A DNA stretch of 64,000 bases, taken from positions 2,325,501 through 2,389,500 of the forward strand of contig NZ_CP014544.1 in assembly GCF_001586255.1 (NCBI RefSeq). The letters are read 5' to 3'. The notes under the pieces are model-generated. The model was not told where the DNA came from, did not search any database, and saw nothing but the letters and a program-made list of their open reading frames with translations. The DNA is from Zhongshania aliphaticivorans (GTDB lineage Bacteria; Pseudomonadota; Gammaproteobacteria; Pseudomonadales; Spongiibacteraceae). This document shows positions 26,170-35,576 of this stretch, one piece after another; within the stretch, counting starts at the first letter, position 1, and every line of letters starts with the position of its first letter. A program made the position numbers and the translations under genes.

Positions 26170-29100
26170 CTAAGCTAAATCGCTTACTTGCTTGCGCTGA
26201 GCCGCTTGCCCAGCGAGTAGATCGTCTGGCTGCTCGTTGTCGGGTTGCGATTTAGGGAAATATTTTAAGAAATAGGGTCTACGCAACACCAGAAACGCTG
26301 CAGGCACAAAAAACAGAGACAAAATCGTTGTCAGCACGGTGCCACCGGCTAGCACAATCGCAAATGGTGGCCAGAACCCGCCTCCAGATAAAATAAGAGG
26401 TAGTAAGCCCACCACCGTTGTTATTGTGGTGGAGCTGATGTGCTTAGTACATATCGCTACCGTCTCAACAATTTCAACTCGATTCCCCGACATTGCCAAC
26501 GGCGAGGCTTTGAGCTCTGTCAAAATAACAATTGCCGCGTTAACCGCTAAGCCCATTAACCCCATTAAGCCGAGAATCGCTGTAAAACCGAATGGGAACT
26601 GCGCAAACCAAAGGCTCAACATGCCCATACCCGCCGACTGGATAGCCACAATAAAGACCAAGGCGGACAATCTAAAGGAATCGAAGGCCATTACCACCGT
26701 CACGACCAGTAGCACCAGAATAATTCCAACGCTCCCTAACAGTTTACCCACCGTGTTATTGCGCTCTTCAGCTTCACCGCCAATCTCTAGCTTATAGCCG
26801 TCGGGAACCACAAAGCCATCATTCTCTATGTTCGCTTTTATGCGATTAAGCACCACCGCTGGTAGCACTCCATTGCCGACATACACCTCAACGGTATTCA
26901 TTCGCATACCGTCCCGGCGTGATATTTTGGCTTGCGCTGGGCGTAAACTAACATCAGCCAAGGCCGACAAGGGGCGCGAGCCCGTTGGCAGCGCCAAGGG
27001 AAACGACATCAACATATCGACGCTCAATTGCTTAACCTGTGCGCCGGATACCCGAATTGGAATTTGTTCAGTGCGGTCAAGCAAGCTACTACTGACCACA
27101 CCGTCGACACTCGCCGCCAGTAACCGTGACAAATCTTTTAAGCCAACCTTGCTGCGCTGAGCCTCACTCTCATCAATATCTAACCAAACTTTTGGCACAA
27201 CTTCAGCGAGCGAATCACGAGCGTGAATAACATCCTTGGTTTCTAGGACGATGCGTCTAAGCTGATCACCGAGTCGTTTTAACTGGGCTATATCATTTCC
27301 ATACAAGCGCAGCTCAACCGGAGCATTAGATGGCGGCCCCTGCGCCAAGCGCTGAACCACAATTTGGTAGTCAGGAAACGCCGCATCTAGCTCAGTTTGC
27401 AATTCACCTACTAAGCGATTGGCAGCCCTAAAATCGACCATCGTGATCATCGCTTGCGCGTAATTAGATGAACCGTCGCGACTGTCTTTTAAATTGTAAT
27501 AAAACGACGGCCCATTTTGCCCAACAAACCAATTTAAAGCCCTTATTTCGGGATGCGCGTTGATAAGCGTACTGACTTTCTGGGTCGCTTCTAACGTGCG
27601 ATGTATGCTGGTTCCCGCGGGAAGAAATAGCTCAAAATTAATCATGTCCCGGTCTGACGGCGGGAAAAACTGTTCGGGCAAGGTGTTTATCAAAAAGAAG
27701 CCGCACAGCGGCAAGATTGACGCCAACAACATCACTCGGCGAGGTCTTAGCAAAACCCACCCGAGTACGGACCTAAAGTAATTATCTAATTTCGGATGAC
27801 TCGTGCCGCTGCGTTGCTTTTTGTCCAACCACCGCCCGGCTATAGGGGCTATGATCAGCAAAGAAATGAGCCAAGAACCGGCTAGCGAAAATATAACTGC
27901 ATAGGCTAACGGACCTACAAATTCGCCAGCGGGTCCTGCCATTAAAACAATGGGCATAAACGTTAAAATAGTCGTTAGTGTTGAGCCCAGCAGCGGTATC
28001 CAAAGGTGACGTAACGCTTTAGTCGACGCGGCAACAGGCGAAAAACCACTACGACGATTACGCATTACCGTATCAACAACCACAATCGCATTGTCGACCA
28101 TAATACCCAGCGCAACTATTAGCCCTGTGACCGACATCTGATGGATCGGCAAGTCAAAGAAACGCATACAGGCAAGCGAAAACATCATCGTTAACGGCAA
28201 TGACACGGCCACAATAACCGCCGACCTCAAGCCCAGGGTATAAAGTAAAATAATAAAAATGAAGATAAAACCGAGTAAAATATTATTTACCAATTCACTG
28301 AGCCGAACATCGTTGTAGCGCTCTTGTACGAATAGCTCTTGCACCCCGACTTCTTCGGGTAAAGTTTTCTTAAACTCGGCAACTTCCTGCTGCAGCCTTT
28401 CTGTCCAATGATCGCCCCGGCGGTCAGACAGCATCCGCGACCCCACTGCCACACCGCGCTGACCGCCAATTATTGCAAATTCAGACGGCGAGTCTGGCTC
28501 GCCGCGATATATTGCTGCAATATCTTGCAGCTGCAATGAGCCGCCGCTGGCTAACGTTAACAGCGGCGTACGACGAACCCGCTCAAGCTCATCAAAACCA
28601 CCCTCTAGCTCGAGCGACAGCCGCTGCGTGGCATTACTCAATTCACCAGCCGCCGTTTTAGCGTCACTACTGCTTAATAAGGCCGCTATTTGCGGTACAT
28701 CTAGCCCTACCGCAGCCGCTTTGACGAGATCAACTTTAACTTGAACCTCTTCCGCTGGGGCGCCATAGAGCTTCACTAAATCCGTTCCAGACAGACCGCG
28801 CAGTCGGCTGGCCAATTCTTCGGCATAGCGACCAAGGCGCAATTCGTCAACCTCACCTTCGCCCTGCCAAACAAGCGCGCCGATCCACGTAAAAGCGTGG
28901 CCACGCTCAGTATCAACAACAGGCGCTGACGCGCCCGCTGGCAGCAAGTGTCGCGACTGTTCAATTTTGTCGCGTATTTCTGCCCATAGCACCACATTCT
29001 CATCGCCGTAAATTTCGTCTTTCAGCTGCACTACGACGATCGACACCCCAGAGCTAGAGTGGGATGTGACATGAATAACTTCGGGAATACGGCGAATCAC

Positions 29101-29301
29101 GTCTTCTAAGGGCTCAGATACCAGTGTTTCGATCCGTTCCGCACTTGCGCCGGGAAAAGCAGTAATCACCAGCGCATGCCGATTGGTCATCTGCGGGTCT
29201 TCCATGCGCGGCAAACTGCCAATGGCAGCAAGCCCCGCCACCAAAATAAGGGCAAACGCCAGCGCGACCATCCGCGGGTTATTAAGGAGATTTTGGCTCA
29301 T
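26170..29301 (-). CDS. RND family efflux transporter, inner-membrane subunit
   Basis: Proton-driven RND (AcrB/MexB-like, HAE family) pump of 1043 residues. The order is TM1, a large periplasmic loop, TM2-6, a second loop and TM7-12. The proton-relay helix reads ALGIMVDNAIVVVDT in TM4, with a conserved Asp of the family. The N-terminus (NNPRMVALAFALILVAGLAAI, then LPRMEDPQ) is typical of the acriflavin-resistance subgroup. It is 5 bp downstream of its periplasmic adaptor, forming a two-gene operon controlled by the divergent TetR gene. No outer-membrane channel gene is nearby, so a TolC encoded elsewhere is presumably used. Substrates are unknown. Confidence 0.9.
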   Translation of the reverse strand: MSQNLLNNPRMVALAFALILVAGLAAIGSLPRMEDPQMTNRHALVITAFPGASAERIETLVSEPLEDVIRRIPEVIHVTSHSSSGVSIVVVQLKDEIYGDENVVLWAEIRDKIEQSRHLLPAGASAPVVDTERGHAFTWIGALVWQGEGEVDELRLGRYAEELASRLRGLSGTDLVKLYGAPAEEVQVKVDLVKAAAVGLDVPQIAALLSSSDAKTAAGELSNATQRLSLELEGGFDELERVRRTPLLTLASGGSLQLQDIAAIYRGEPDSPSEFAIIGGQRGVAVGSRMLSDRRGDHWTERLQQEVAEFKKTLPEEVGVQELFVQERYNDVRLSELVNNILLGFIFIFIILLYTLGLRSAVIVAVSLPLTMMFSLACMRFFDLPIHQMSVTGLIVALGIMVDNAIVVVDTVMRNRRSGFSPVAASTKALRHLWIPLLGSTLTTILTFMPIVLMAGPAGEFVGPLAYAVIFSLAGSWLISLLIIAPIAGRWLDKKQRSGTSHPKLDNYFRSVLGWVLLRPRRVMLLASILPLCGFFLINTLPEQFFPPSDRDMINFELFLPAGTSIHRTLEATQKVSTLINAHPEIRALNWFVGQNGPSFYYNLKDSRDGSSNYAQAMITMVDFRAANRLVGELQTELDAAFPDYQIVVQRLAQGPPSNAPVELRLYGNDIAQLKRLGDQLRRIVLETKDVIHARDSLAEVVPKVWLDIDESEAQRSKVGLKDLSRLLAASVDGVVSSSLLDRTEQIPIRVSGAQVKQLSVDMLMSFPLALPTGSRPLSALADVSLRPAQAKISRRDGMRMNTVEVYVGNGVLPAVVLNRIKANIENDGFVVPDGYKLEIGGEAEERNNTVGKLLGSVGIILVLLVVTVVMAFDSFRLSALVFIVAIQSAGMGMLSLWFAQFPFGFTAILGLMGLMGLAVNAAIVILTELKASPLAMSGNRVEIVETVAICTKHISSTTITTVVGLLPLILSGGGFWPPFAIVLAGGTVLTTILSLFFVPAAFLVLRRPYFLKYFPKSQPDNEQPDDLLAGQAAQRKQVSDLA

Positions 29302-29306
29302 TCGGT

Positions 29307-30374
29307 TTACTCCTGGGCCAAAATAACATGCAATTCAGGCGCCAGGCGATGAATGCCACCACTGACAACACGGTCGCCACTGCGTAGCCCGCCACTTAAA
29401 TATACTTGGCCTTCATATTGATAAAGGACTTGCACCGAGCGTTTTTTTAACTGAAACCGGCCCTCTTCCCTCGACACTATCTGGTAAACGGCCCAGGTTC
29501 CACGCACGTCTTCGAGCAATGCCTGCAGTGGCACCCAAAAGCCCGCAACCTGACGTGTCTCGGGCAAAATTAAATACGCGGTATTACCGTCAACAGCAGG
29601 GGCATCAACCGGCATGCTAACGCGCACCGTGCGCGTTTGCGTGCGCCAATCAAGATTTTGCGAAACCGAAATAAGGTTCGCTTGCCATTCGCCAAAATCA
29701 CCCATTACGGGTAAAGGTTGACCAACAACGAGATTGCGACCCAGCTGGTCAGATATCCCAAACACTGCCTCACTGCGACTGGATTGCACAATTTGCATCA
29801 GTGGCTGCCCGGCTGCAACCAGCACTCCCGCTTCTAATTGCATACCGGCAATTTCTCCGGCAAAGGGCGCAAGGAGCTTGGATTTTTGTATGCGTAAGGC
29901 CACACCCTGAAGTTTTGATTCAACTTGCGCTAACTGCGCAGCCGTCGCTTGGCGCTTTGATACCAGGGTCTCCAGCTGACCTTCCGACACGTACGCCTTT
30001 TCGCGCAATGCCTGCAGGCGAATGAGGTCTTTATCAACCTGCGCGAGACGAGTACTTACTTCGATCCGCGCCGAATTAAGTTCAGTTTGCTCAATCTCCA
30101 AGCCACGAGTGTCTAAGCTTGCAAGCACCTGCCCCGTCTCGACACGCTCGCCGTCTTCAACGCTCACGCTCATTACTTGCCCAGCAAGCTCGAAGCCGAT
30201 CTCTGCGCGCTGGCTACCGATGACGCGCCCGGCGAATAGGCGTTGCGCCTCATAGGACGACTGCTCTTGAATAGTCAGGTAATTCACTGGATGCAGTCGT
30301 GTTTCAGCCTGCGCCCCCACCAGAAGAAAATTCGCTAAACATAGTAGCGTCGCTGCAGTATAAAAGCGTTTCAT
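29307..30374 (-). CDS. RND efflux periplasmic adaptor (MFP)
   Basis: Membrane-fusion protein linking the RND pump to an outer-membrane channel. From ATG 30374 it has 355 residues with signal peptide MKRFYTAATLLCLANFLLVG (cut near AQA-ET). A lipoyl half-motif (GRVIGSQRAEIGFELAGQV) follows, then a short alpha-hairpin (about 100-150), the second lipoyl half (APFAGEIAGMQLEAGVLV) and a beta-barrel region. An in-frame ATG at 30383 is an alternative; the longer frame to 30473 crosses the promoter and operator region and is rejected. The gene is first in the pump operon, just behind the TetR palindrome. Confidence 0.87.
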   Translation of the reverse strand: MKRFYTAATLLCLANFLLVGAQAETRLHPVNYLTIQEQSSYEAQRLFAGRVIGSQRAEIGFELAGQVMSVSVEDGERVETGQVLASLDTRGLEIEQTELNSARIEVSTRLAQVDKDLIRLQALREKAYVSEGQLETLVSKRQATAAQLAQVESKLQGVALRIQKSKLLAPFAGEIAGMQLEAGVLVAAGQPLMQIVQSSRSEAVFGISDQLGRNLVVGQPLPVMGDFGEWQANLISVSQNLDWRTQTRTVRVSMPVDAPAVDGNTAYLILPETRQVAGFWVPLQALLEDVRGTWAVYQIVSREEGRFQLKKRSVQVLYQYEGQVYLSGGLRSGDRVVSGGIHRLAPELHVILAQE

Positions 30375-30424
30375 TGCCAACATTCTCAAGTGGATCCAGA
30401 TTGGCACGAATATAGATAAATCAA

Positions 30425-30439
30425 ACTGGACTGTCCAGT
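30425..30439. promoter_or_regulatory. Perfect palindromic operator for the TetR regulator
   Basis: ACTGGAC-T-GTCCAGT has perfect 7-bp arms around one base, centred between the divergent adaptor (start 30374) and TetR (start 30490) genes. Position and symmetry make it the likely TetR binding site controlling both directions. Confidence 0.75.
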
Positions 30440-30489
30440 CTATTTTATTTAAATTAGCATTACAAAAATGCAATCACGGATACTGTAAC

Positions 30490-31101
30490 GTGCAAGAGAA
30501 ACGCGCCCGCTCCAAAAGCGAAGAAAAACGCCAGCAAATCATCCTCTCTGCAGGAATGCTGTTTGTCGAACACGGCTTTGAAAAAGTCAGTATGGAAGGC
30601 ATCGCCAAGACTGCCGGGGTTTCCAAGCAAACGGTATACAGTCACTTTGGCAACAAACAGCAGCTATTCACCGCCGCAATCGAGTCCAAATGTGACGAAT
30701 ACGAGCTCGTCCCCGAAAAGCAAAGCAGCGCAATGGGCTGCGAGGCTTATCTCACTTATTTCTGCAGCCACCTCGCCTCGCTGCTGAGCAGCCCCGAAGC
30801 AATTGGTATTTTTCGGGTTTGCGTGCGCGAAGGCGGTAATACCGAAGTTGGCGAACTGTTTTGGGCCGCAGGGCCAGATAAAATCAGACAGCGCCTGAGT
30901 AACTATTTAAACGAGCAAAACCAGTTAGGTCATTTACGCATCGACAATATCGACTTCGCCGCAAGCCAGCTCATCGCAATGATCCACAGCGAGGCGCAAT
31001 TTCGCAACTTACTGTGTATTGGCAATTCAAAGTCTGCCACTGAACTACAAAACTATGCCCAGCATTGCGTGCGCATGTTTTTAAAAGCCTACCAAACGTA
31101 A
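30490..31101 (+). CDS. TetR family regulator of the RND pump
   Basis: A 203-residue one-component repressor. The N-terminal helix-turn-helix is clear: KRQQIILSAGMLFVEHGFEK, then ISMEGIAKTAGVSKQTVYSHF-like sequence (here VSMEGIAKTAG and SKQTVYSHFGNKQQLF). The C-terminal ligand domain resembles AcrR/TtgR-type regulators with a TetR_C AefR-like end. It starts with GTG 30490 and is divergent from the efflux operon, with a perfect palindrome between them. Binding of a pump substrate should lift repression. The inducer is not predictable. Confidence 0.88.
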   Translation: MQEKRARSKSEEKRQQIILSAGMLFVEHGFEKVSMEGIAKTAGVSKQTVYSHFGNKQQLFTAAIESKCDEYELVPEKQSSAMGCEAYLTYFCSHLASLLSSPEAIGIFRVCVREGGNTEVGELFWAAGPDKIRQRLSNYLNEQNQLGHLRIDNIDFAASQLIAMIHSEAQFRNLLCIGNSKSATELQNYAQHCVRMFLKAYQT

Positions 31102-31114
31102 TTCTGCAGCAGTC

Positions 31115-31684
31115 TTAGTCCTCGAGTTCTTTGTGGAGCGCTGGCGCCGCCCCCGAATCGAGCGGAGGCTTTGCCCCGTCGGTTTGCGCGGCCAACGACG
31201 AGTTTGCCGTCAATTTAATAACCGCCTTTTGCAGCATCATACTATTTGGGTAGACCACTGTGGTGCCGTCATCCCGCCGAATAAGCACATGGAACAAAGC
31301 AATTTCTAAAATTCGGCCGCTAATATCATCGTCTTTATCCACCACCCTAATGCGATCACCAATACCATAGGGGAAGGCAAAAAAGATAATCACGCCGGCA
31401 GTTAAATGACTGAGCATTGACCACTGTGCAATCAAGGCAATGCCAAGCACCGCCAAAAATGACGATATAAAAATGAATACTTGGTGGTAGCCCAGGCCTA
31501 AGAAAAAACACACGAGCACAAAGCCCAACAGCAAGGTCCCAAAATTCAAACTCTTGCGAACATAGCCCACGCGCAAGGCGGAACGCTGATTTTTCTCAGC
31601 AAAATTAATCAACATGGTGTTGAGCACACGGTTCAAATAAAACATGACACCGACGGCAAGTAACACAATCAAAAACTTATTCAT
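31115..31684 (-). CDS. Small MscS-like mechanosensitive channel protein
   Basis: A 189-residue protein with two or three N-terminal membrane helices and an MscS-type pore and beta domain. The pore-lining helix is around AVLGIALIAQWSMLSHLTAGVIIF, then FAFPYGIGDRIRVVDKDDD, GRILEIALFHVLIRRDDG and YPNSMM as in MscS homologues. The usual C-terminal vestibule is mostly absent, so it is a short form. It may act as a gate for osmotic down-shock or as a signalling scaffold. It overlaps the transglutaminase gene by 4 bp (ATGA), indicating co-expression. Confidence 0.8.
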   Translation of the reverse strand: MNKFLIVLLAVGVMFYLNRVLNTMLINFAEKNQRSALRVGYVRKSLNFGTLLLGFVLVCFFLGLGYHQVFIFISSFLAVLGIALIAQWSMLSHLTAGVIIFFAFPYGIGDRIRVVDKDDDISGRILEIALFHVLIRRDDGTTVVYPNSMMLQKAVIKLTANSSLAAQTDGAKPPLDSGAAPALHKELED

Positions 31685-33690
31685 TTACTGGTATATCCCA
31701 TTGCACTATTACTGCGTTCTAAGTACTTTTGTGGGCGACGCCCACGTTTTAACGACTTTAAATTCTCTTGGTAAGAAACACTGTCTTCGGGTAAATAACT
31801 GCACAGGCTAAATAACCGCGTTTGCTCTCGCAACCAGGCCGCCCAACAAGCGTGCCCTGCCGCGACCCGCCGAAGGTAATCGTCCGGTGTTTCTCCTGCG
31901 CGACGCGGCACCCCCTTTCTTGCCAGCGCGGCGCAGCTAGCAAGGTAATAGCGTGCGGCCAAGTCCTCGCCAGCACGCTTAGGTAAACGCAAACTAAAGA
32001 AGGCAGCCAAGCACAGCGGTATGCCCCCAGCCAACATAATGACTAACATCAAGCGCTGGGGGTTAATATCACCAAGCACTCGCAAGAGAAAATCATTTTG
32101 GGTGCCGGAATCATAATTGAGTATCCAGCGCGCCCACGCGTAATTAATATTATCAACAAAATATCGGAAACGCTTAGCCCATTCGTACTTGCGCAGAGAC
32201 AATGGCGACTCGCCCAAATACCCCTCTTGATCCCGCAGCATTGCTTCTGCGCCTAAACGAATACGATTGGGGGCCACCGTGGCGGTTGGATCTACCCGCA
32301 ACCACCCCTGCCCCTCAATATACACTTCTGCCCAGGCGTGGGCGTCGGACTGATTAACCAATAGGTAGCCATCGCGATCATTAAACTCACCACCTTGGTA
32401 GCCCACCACTATCCGCGCAGGCACCCCTGCCGCGCGCATTAAATACACAAAACTACCCGCAAAATGTTCGCAAAAGCCCTGACGGCTATCAAACAAGAAC
32501 TCATCGACATTACTCTCTCCGAGTAAGGGCGGTGTGAGGGTGTAAATAAACGGTGTTTGCTCAAAATACCGAATTGCCGCAGCAACCCGGTCTTGGGCGT
32601 CTGGCCACTGCGTCTGCCACTGCGCTGCCAGCGCCTCGGCTCGTGGGTTAGCCGCCCGGCCTAAGCTCAAATTTTTACGACTTAACGCCTTATTGTCGAC
32701 CAGAGCTTGGCCCAAATTACTGTTCACGGTGTACTGCAAGCGGCCCGTTATTGGTCTGGCCGGTAACCATAAATGCTGATTGCTGTAATAAACATCATCG
32801 CGGCTTACCACCGCCTGAGGTAGCGTGTACAACCATTTATGGCTGCCCGGCTCCAAGGTTACGGTGTAATTCAACTGCGGCTCGGCCAATACCGGAGGAG
32901 GCATTTTATTCGACCATAACGACCAGCTACTGCGAGTCCAACGCCGACCATCAAAATCATCGAGCACCAACCCTCGCCAGTATAAATCGTGGGAGGCTGG
33001 CATGACGCCGTTAAATCGCACTCTGAAAGCCAGCGCGCCAGACTGACTTAATTTAGCAATATCGCCAAACTCCAGCGAGTCAGACATGCCCGTGGTCGCC
33101 TGCCCGCCGGGCAATGGCATGGTCCACAATGGCCCAATACGGGGGAATATCACAAACAACATCAGCATCAATGGCAGGGATTGCAAGGCCATGACGGCGA
33201 CCACACGCAACATCGGCAGGGTCTTTGCACGTCTGCGCTGCAGTGCTTGCTGGGCCAATAGCAATACTGCAATCTGCAATAGCGCCATAATGAGTGCGCC
33301 AATCTGCTGAGAAAACAGGAGTCCGCAAGCAACAATGAAATAACTGAGCATTAATATAAGCCAGTGATCTCGCGCCGTTTTGAGCTCTAATAATTTAAGT
33401 ACAACCGCTAAAACCAAAATGGTGACCATGGCTTCTAACGAAAACAATGATGGAAACGAGAAGTAGACGCCGCCAAGGGTGCTCAGTGCAATACACGCCT
33501 TGATCCAGCGCGCGGGAAACGACCACGCAGCGCTAACAATGCGCCAATACCAGAGAGCCACAAATGCCCACACCGCGAGTATCCACACCGGCAACACGCC
33601 GAGCTGCGGCGCCAAGGTCACCAATTGCGCCAACAGCAGCCAAATGACGGCCTGGCGCTGCGCGACAAAATTAATATTCGCGGTCGTCAT
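31681..33690 (-). CDS. TgpA-like transglutaminase-domain membrane protein (DUF3488)
   Basis: Integral membrane protein of 669 residues like Pseudomonas TgpA: about six N-terminal helices (DUF3488, residues 10-190), a periplasmic transglutaminase-like domain and a C-terminal helix near 545-570 with a cytoplasmic DUF4129-like tail. The papain-like triad is visible as Cys in GFCEHFAGSF, His in SDAHAWAEVY and Asp in GWLRVDPTA. It is physically linked with MoxR and DUF58 genes, the normal neighbours of this family, but the substrate of the group is unknown. It abuts the DUF58 gene without a gap. Confidence 0.9.
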   Translation of the reverse strand: MTTANINFVAQRQAVIWLLLAQLVTLAPQLGVLPVWILAVWAFVALWYWRIVSAAWSFPARWIKACIALSTLGGVYFSFPSLFSLEAMVTILVLAVVLKLLELKTARDHWLILMLSYFIVACGLLFSQQIGALIMALLQIAVLLLAQQALQRRRAKTLPMLRVVAVMALQSLPLMLMLFVIFPRIGPLWTMPLPGGQATTGMSDSLEFGDIAKLSQSGALAFRVRFNGVMPASHDLYWRGLVLDDFDGRRWTRSSWSLWSNKMPPPVLAEPQLNYTVTLEPGSHKWLYTLPQAVVSRDDVYYSNQHLWLPARPITGRLQYTVNSNLGQALVDNKALSRKNLSLGRAANPRAEALAAQWQTQWPDAQDRVAAAIRYFEQTPFIYTLTPPLLGESNVDEFLFDSRQGFCEHFAGSFVYLMRAAGVPARIVVGYQGGEFNDRDGYLLVNQSDAHAWAEVYIEGQGWLRVDPTATVAPNRIRLGAEAMLRDQEGYLGESPLSLRKYEWAKRFRYFVDNINYAWARWILNYDSGTQNDFLLRVLGDINPQRLMLVIMLAGGIPLCLAAFFSLRLPKRAGEDLAARYYLASCAALARKGVPRRAGETPDDYLRRVAAGHACWAAWLREQTRLFSLCSYLPEDSVSYQENLKSLKRGRRPQKYLERSNSAMGYTSK

Positions 33691-34644
33691 TTAAAAGACC
33701 GCCAGTTCGCGCAGAACCTTGCTCAGCTGCCCGCTGCCAGAGCCTGACGCCACGGTAAGTTTTGGCAATTTTAAACCGTAAGCCAGACCTTGTTTGTCGC
33801 AGTCTAGCGCCCAGGCACAAAGTGTACTCAAGCGCTCTTCCACACTGAGGCCCTCTAAGCTATCCCAATCTAAAATCAACTCATCGGCCTGAGACTGTTC
33901 ATATTGTTTTACCAGTAAACCCTGGCCCTTGGCGTAAGCCTTCCAAAAAATTCGCCGAGGTGACTGCCCCGCCTGATAACGATTAAAGCCACTGAATTCA
34001 TCGCTATCATTGCTACGATCAGGAATATGTCCCTCGCCGCTGTCAGCGCTGTTTAACAAGGGACGCAAACAGCGCGGCCGCGGATAAACAAGGCAATGCC
34101 AATCTAAGGACGGTGCACTCCAGCAGCGCAAAATCCCTAAAGGGTAGCGCGACGTGACTTCCATCCGCCCCGGCCGCAAAGCGCCGCGCTTCTGTGTAGG
34201 GTATTTAATAATGACGTTAGCTGCGCCCATCTCGGCGTCGATATCGCACACTTCCATTTGTTGATTGGGAAAGCCAACATTCAAGCGATGGCGATCTCGC
34301 CGCCCAGCCTCCAAGTGCAGATGAAAACTGGCTAATTCACCGGCAAATACCGGCTCAGCCGCACCGGCGCGCAGCAACAGCCCAGATAGATTTGCGTAGG
34401 TGTGTAATATCGCCACCAGAAAAATGCTGAATAACCAAAAGCATAAGGCAAAGATTAAATTATTCTGATAATTAATGGCCAGCAGTAGCAAGCCCATCAA
34501 CATGATGGCAAAGCCCAAGCCAGCACTGGAGGGAATGATAAAAATACGGCGTTGATTGAGGGTGATTTCACTACAGCGCGGACTGCGTTTGTCTAACCAG
34601 CTATTAAAACGGCGACGAAATAACGCTCTAATCCGGTTTTTCAT
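33691..34644 (-). CDS. DUF58 domain protein
   Basis: A 317-residue protein with two membrane helices near residues 37-80 (SAGLGFAIMLMGLLLLAINY and ALCFWLFSIFLVAIL) and a DUF58, vWA-like cytoplasmic C-terminal half. The DUF58 signature is RYQAGQSPRRIFWKAYAKGQ. DUF58 proteins pair with MoxR AAA ATPases as assembly or activation partners. The gene lies between moxR (2-bp gap) and the transglutaminase gene (adjacent), clearly one transcription unit. Function beyond that is unknown. Confidence 0.85.
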   Translation of the reverse strand: MKNRIRALFRRRFNSWLDKRSPRCSEITLNQRRIFIIPSSAGLGFAIMLMGLLLLAINYQNNLIFALCFWLFSIFLVAILHTYANLSGLLLRAGAAEPVFAGELASFHLHLEAGRRDRHRLNVGFPNQQMEVCDIDAEMGAANVIIKYPTQKRGALRPGRMEVTSRYPLGILRCWSAPSLDWHCLVYPRPRCLRPLLNSADSGEGHIPDRSNDSDEFSGFNRYQAGQSPRRIFWKAYAKGQGLLVKQYEQSQADELILDWDSLEGLSVEERLSTLCAWALDCDKQGLAYGLKLPKLTVASGSGSGQLSKVLRELAVF

Positions 34645-34646
34645 CG

Positions 34647-35576
34647 CTATACCACTACCGGTACCTGTGACAATAAGCGCTTAATTAAATCCGGGCCATC
34701 ACCTTGGCCGTCGGCAGCTGCCTTGAGTCGATGGGCGGCAACGGGTTCTAGCACCAATTGGATGTCGTCGGGCAACACATAGTCACGCCCTTGTAACATC
34801 GCCCAGGCCTTCGCGCATTGAATAAGTGCCAATGCGGCGCGGGTAGACAGGCCAAAAGCGTAGTGGGAATCTTGACGGGTAAAACCGATTAGACGCTGCA
34901 CATACGACAGCACGCTGTCGCGAACTTCAATTGCGTCTACCGCATTTTGCAGGGCAATAATCTTTTCGGCATTGAGCAAGGCTCGCAGCTGGCTTAACAC
35001 CGAGCGGGGATCACCACCCGCCAGCAAGCGCCGCTCCGAGCGCTCATCGGGGTAACCGAGTGAAATCCGCATCAAAAAGCGGTCGAGCTGGGACTCCGGC
35101 AACGGAAAGGTTCCAGACTGGAACCACGGATTTTGGGTCGCCATAACAAAATAAGGCTGGGGCAAAGGACGCGTTTCGCCTTCAATGCTGACCTGCTGTT
35201 CAGCCATTGCCTCAAGTAATGCGCTTTGCGTCTTTGGGCTGGCGCGATTGATTTCATCAACGAGTAAAAATTGAGTAAAAATTGGCCCCGGATGAAAATG
35301 AAAAGCGTTGCTGTTACGGTCGAATACCGAGACCCCTAGAATATCGGCCGGCAACAAATCGCTGGTAAATTGCATGCGCTGGTAGTCCAGCCCGGTGACT
35401 CTGGCAAAGGCCTGGGACAGGGTGGTTTTTCCAACGCCGGGCACGTCTTCAATTAGCAGATGACCCCGCGCTAATAAGCAGCACAAGGCTTGCTGTACTT
35501 GCCGGTCTTTACCTAAGACAACTCGCCCGATCTCTGCACTTACCGCCGCTAACACAGCCAATTGATCAGACGGCAT
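34647..35576 (-). CDS. MoxR-type AAA+ ATPase
   Basis: A chaperone-like AAA+ ATPase of 309 residues. Walker A is LIEDVPGVGKTT (about residues 42-53), Walker B is FLLVDEINRASPKTQSALLE, and a sensor ATQNP and an LPESQLDRFLM segment follow, all MoxR hallmarks. I begin at ATG 35576 (MPSDQL) rather than 35612, since the shorter form gives the family N-terminus. Either choice overlaps the end of metZ, by 11 bp with this start. It heads the moxR-DUF58-tgpA-mscS group. Confidence 0.92.
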   Translation of the reverse strand: MPSDQLAVLAAVSAEIGRVVLGKDRQVQQALCCLLARGHLLIEDVPGVGKTTLSQAFARVTGLDYQRMQFTSDLLPADILGVSVFDRNSNAFHFHPGPIFTQFLLVDEINRASPKTQSALLEAMAEQQVSIEGETRPLPQPYFVMATQNPWFQSGTFPLPESQLDRFLMRISLGYPDERSERRLLAGGDPRSVLSQLRALLNAEKIIALQNAVDAIEVRDSVLSYVQRLIGFTRQDSHYAFGLSTRAALALIQCAKAWAMLQGRDYVLPDDIQLVLEPVAAHRLKAAADGQGDGPDLIKRLLSQVPVVV

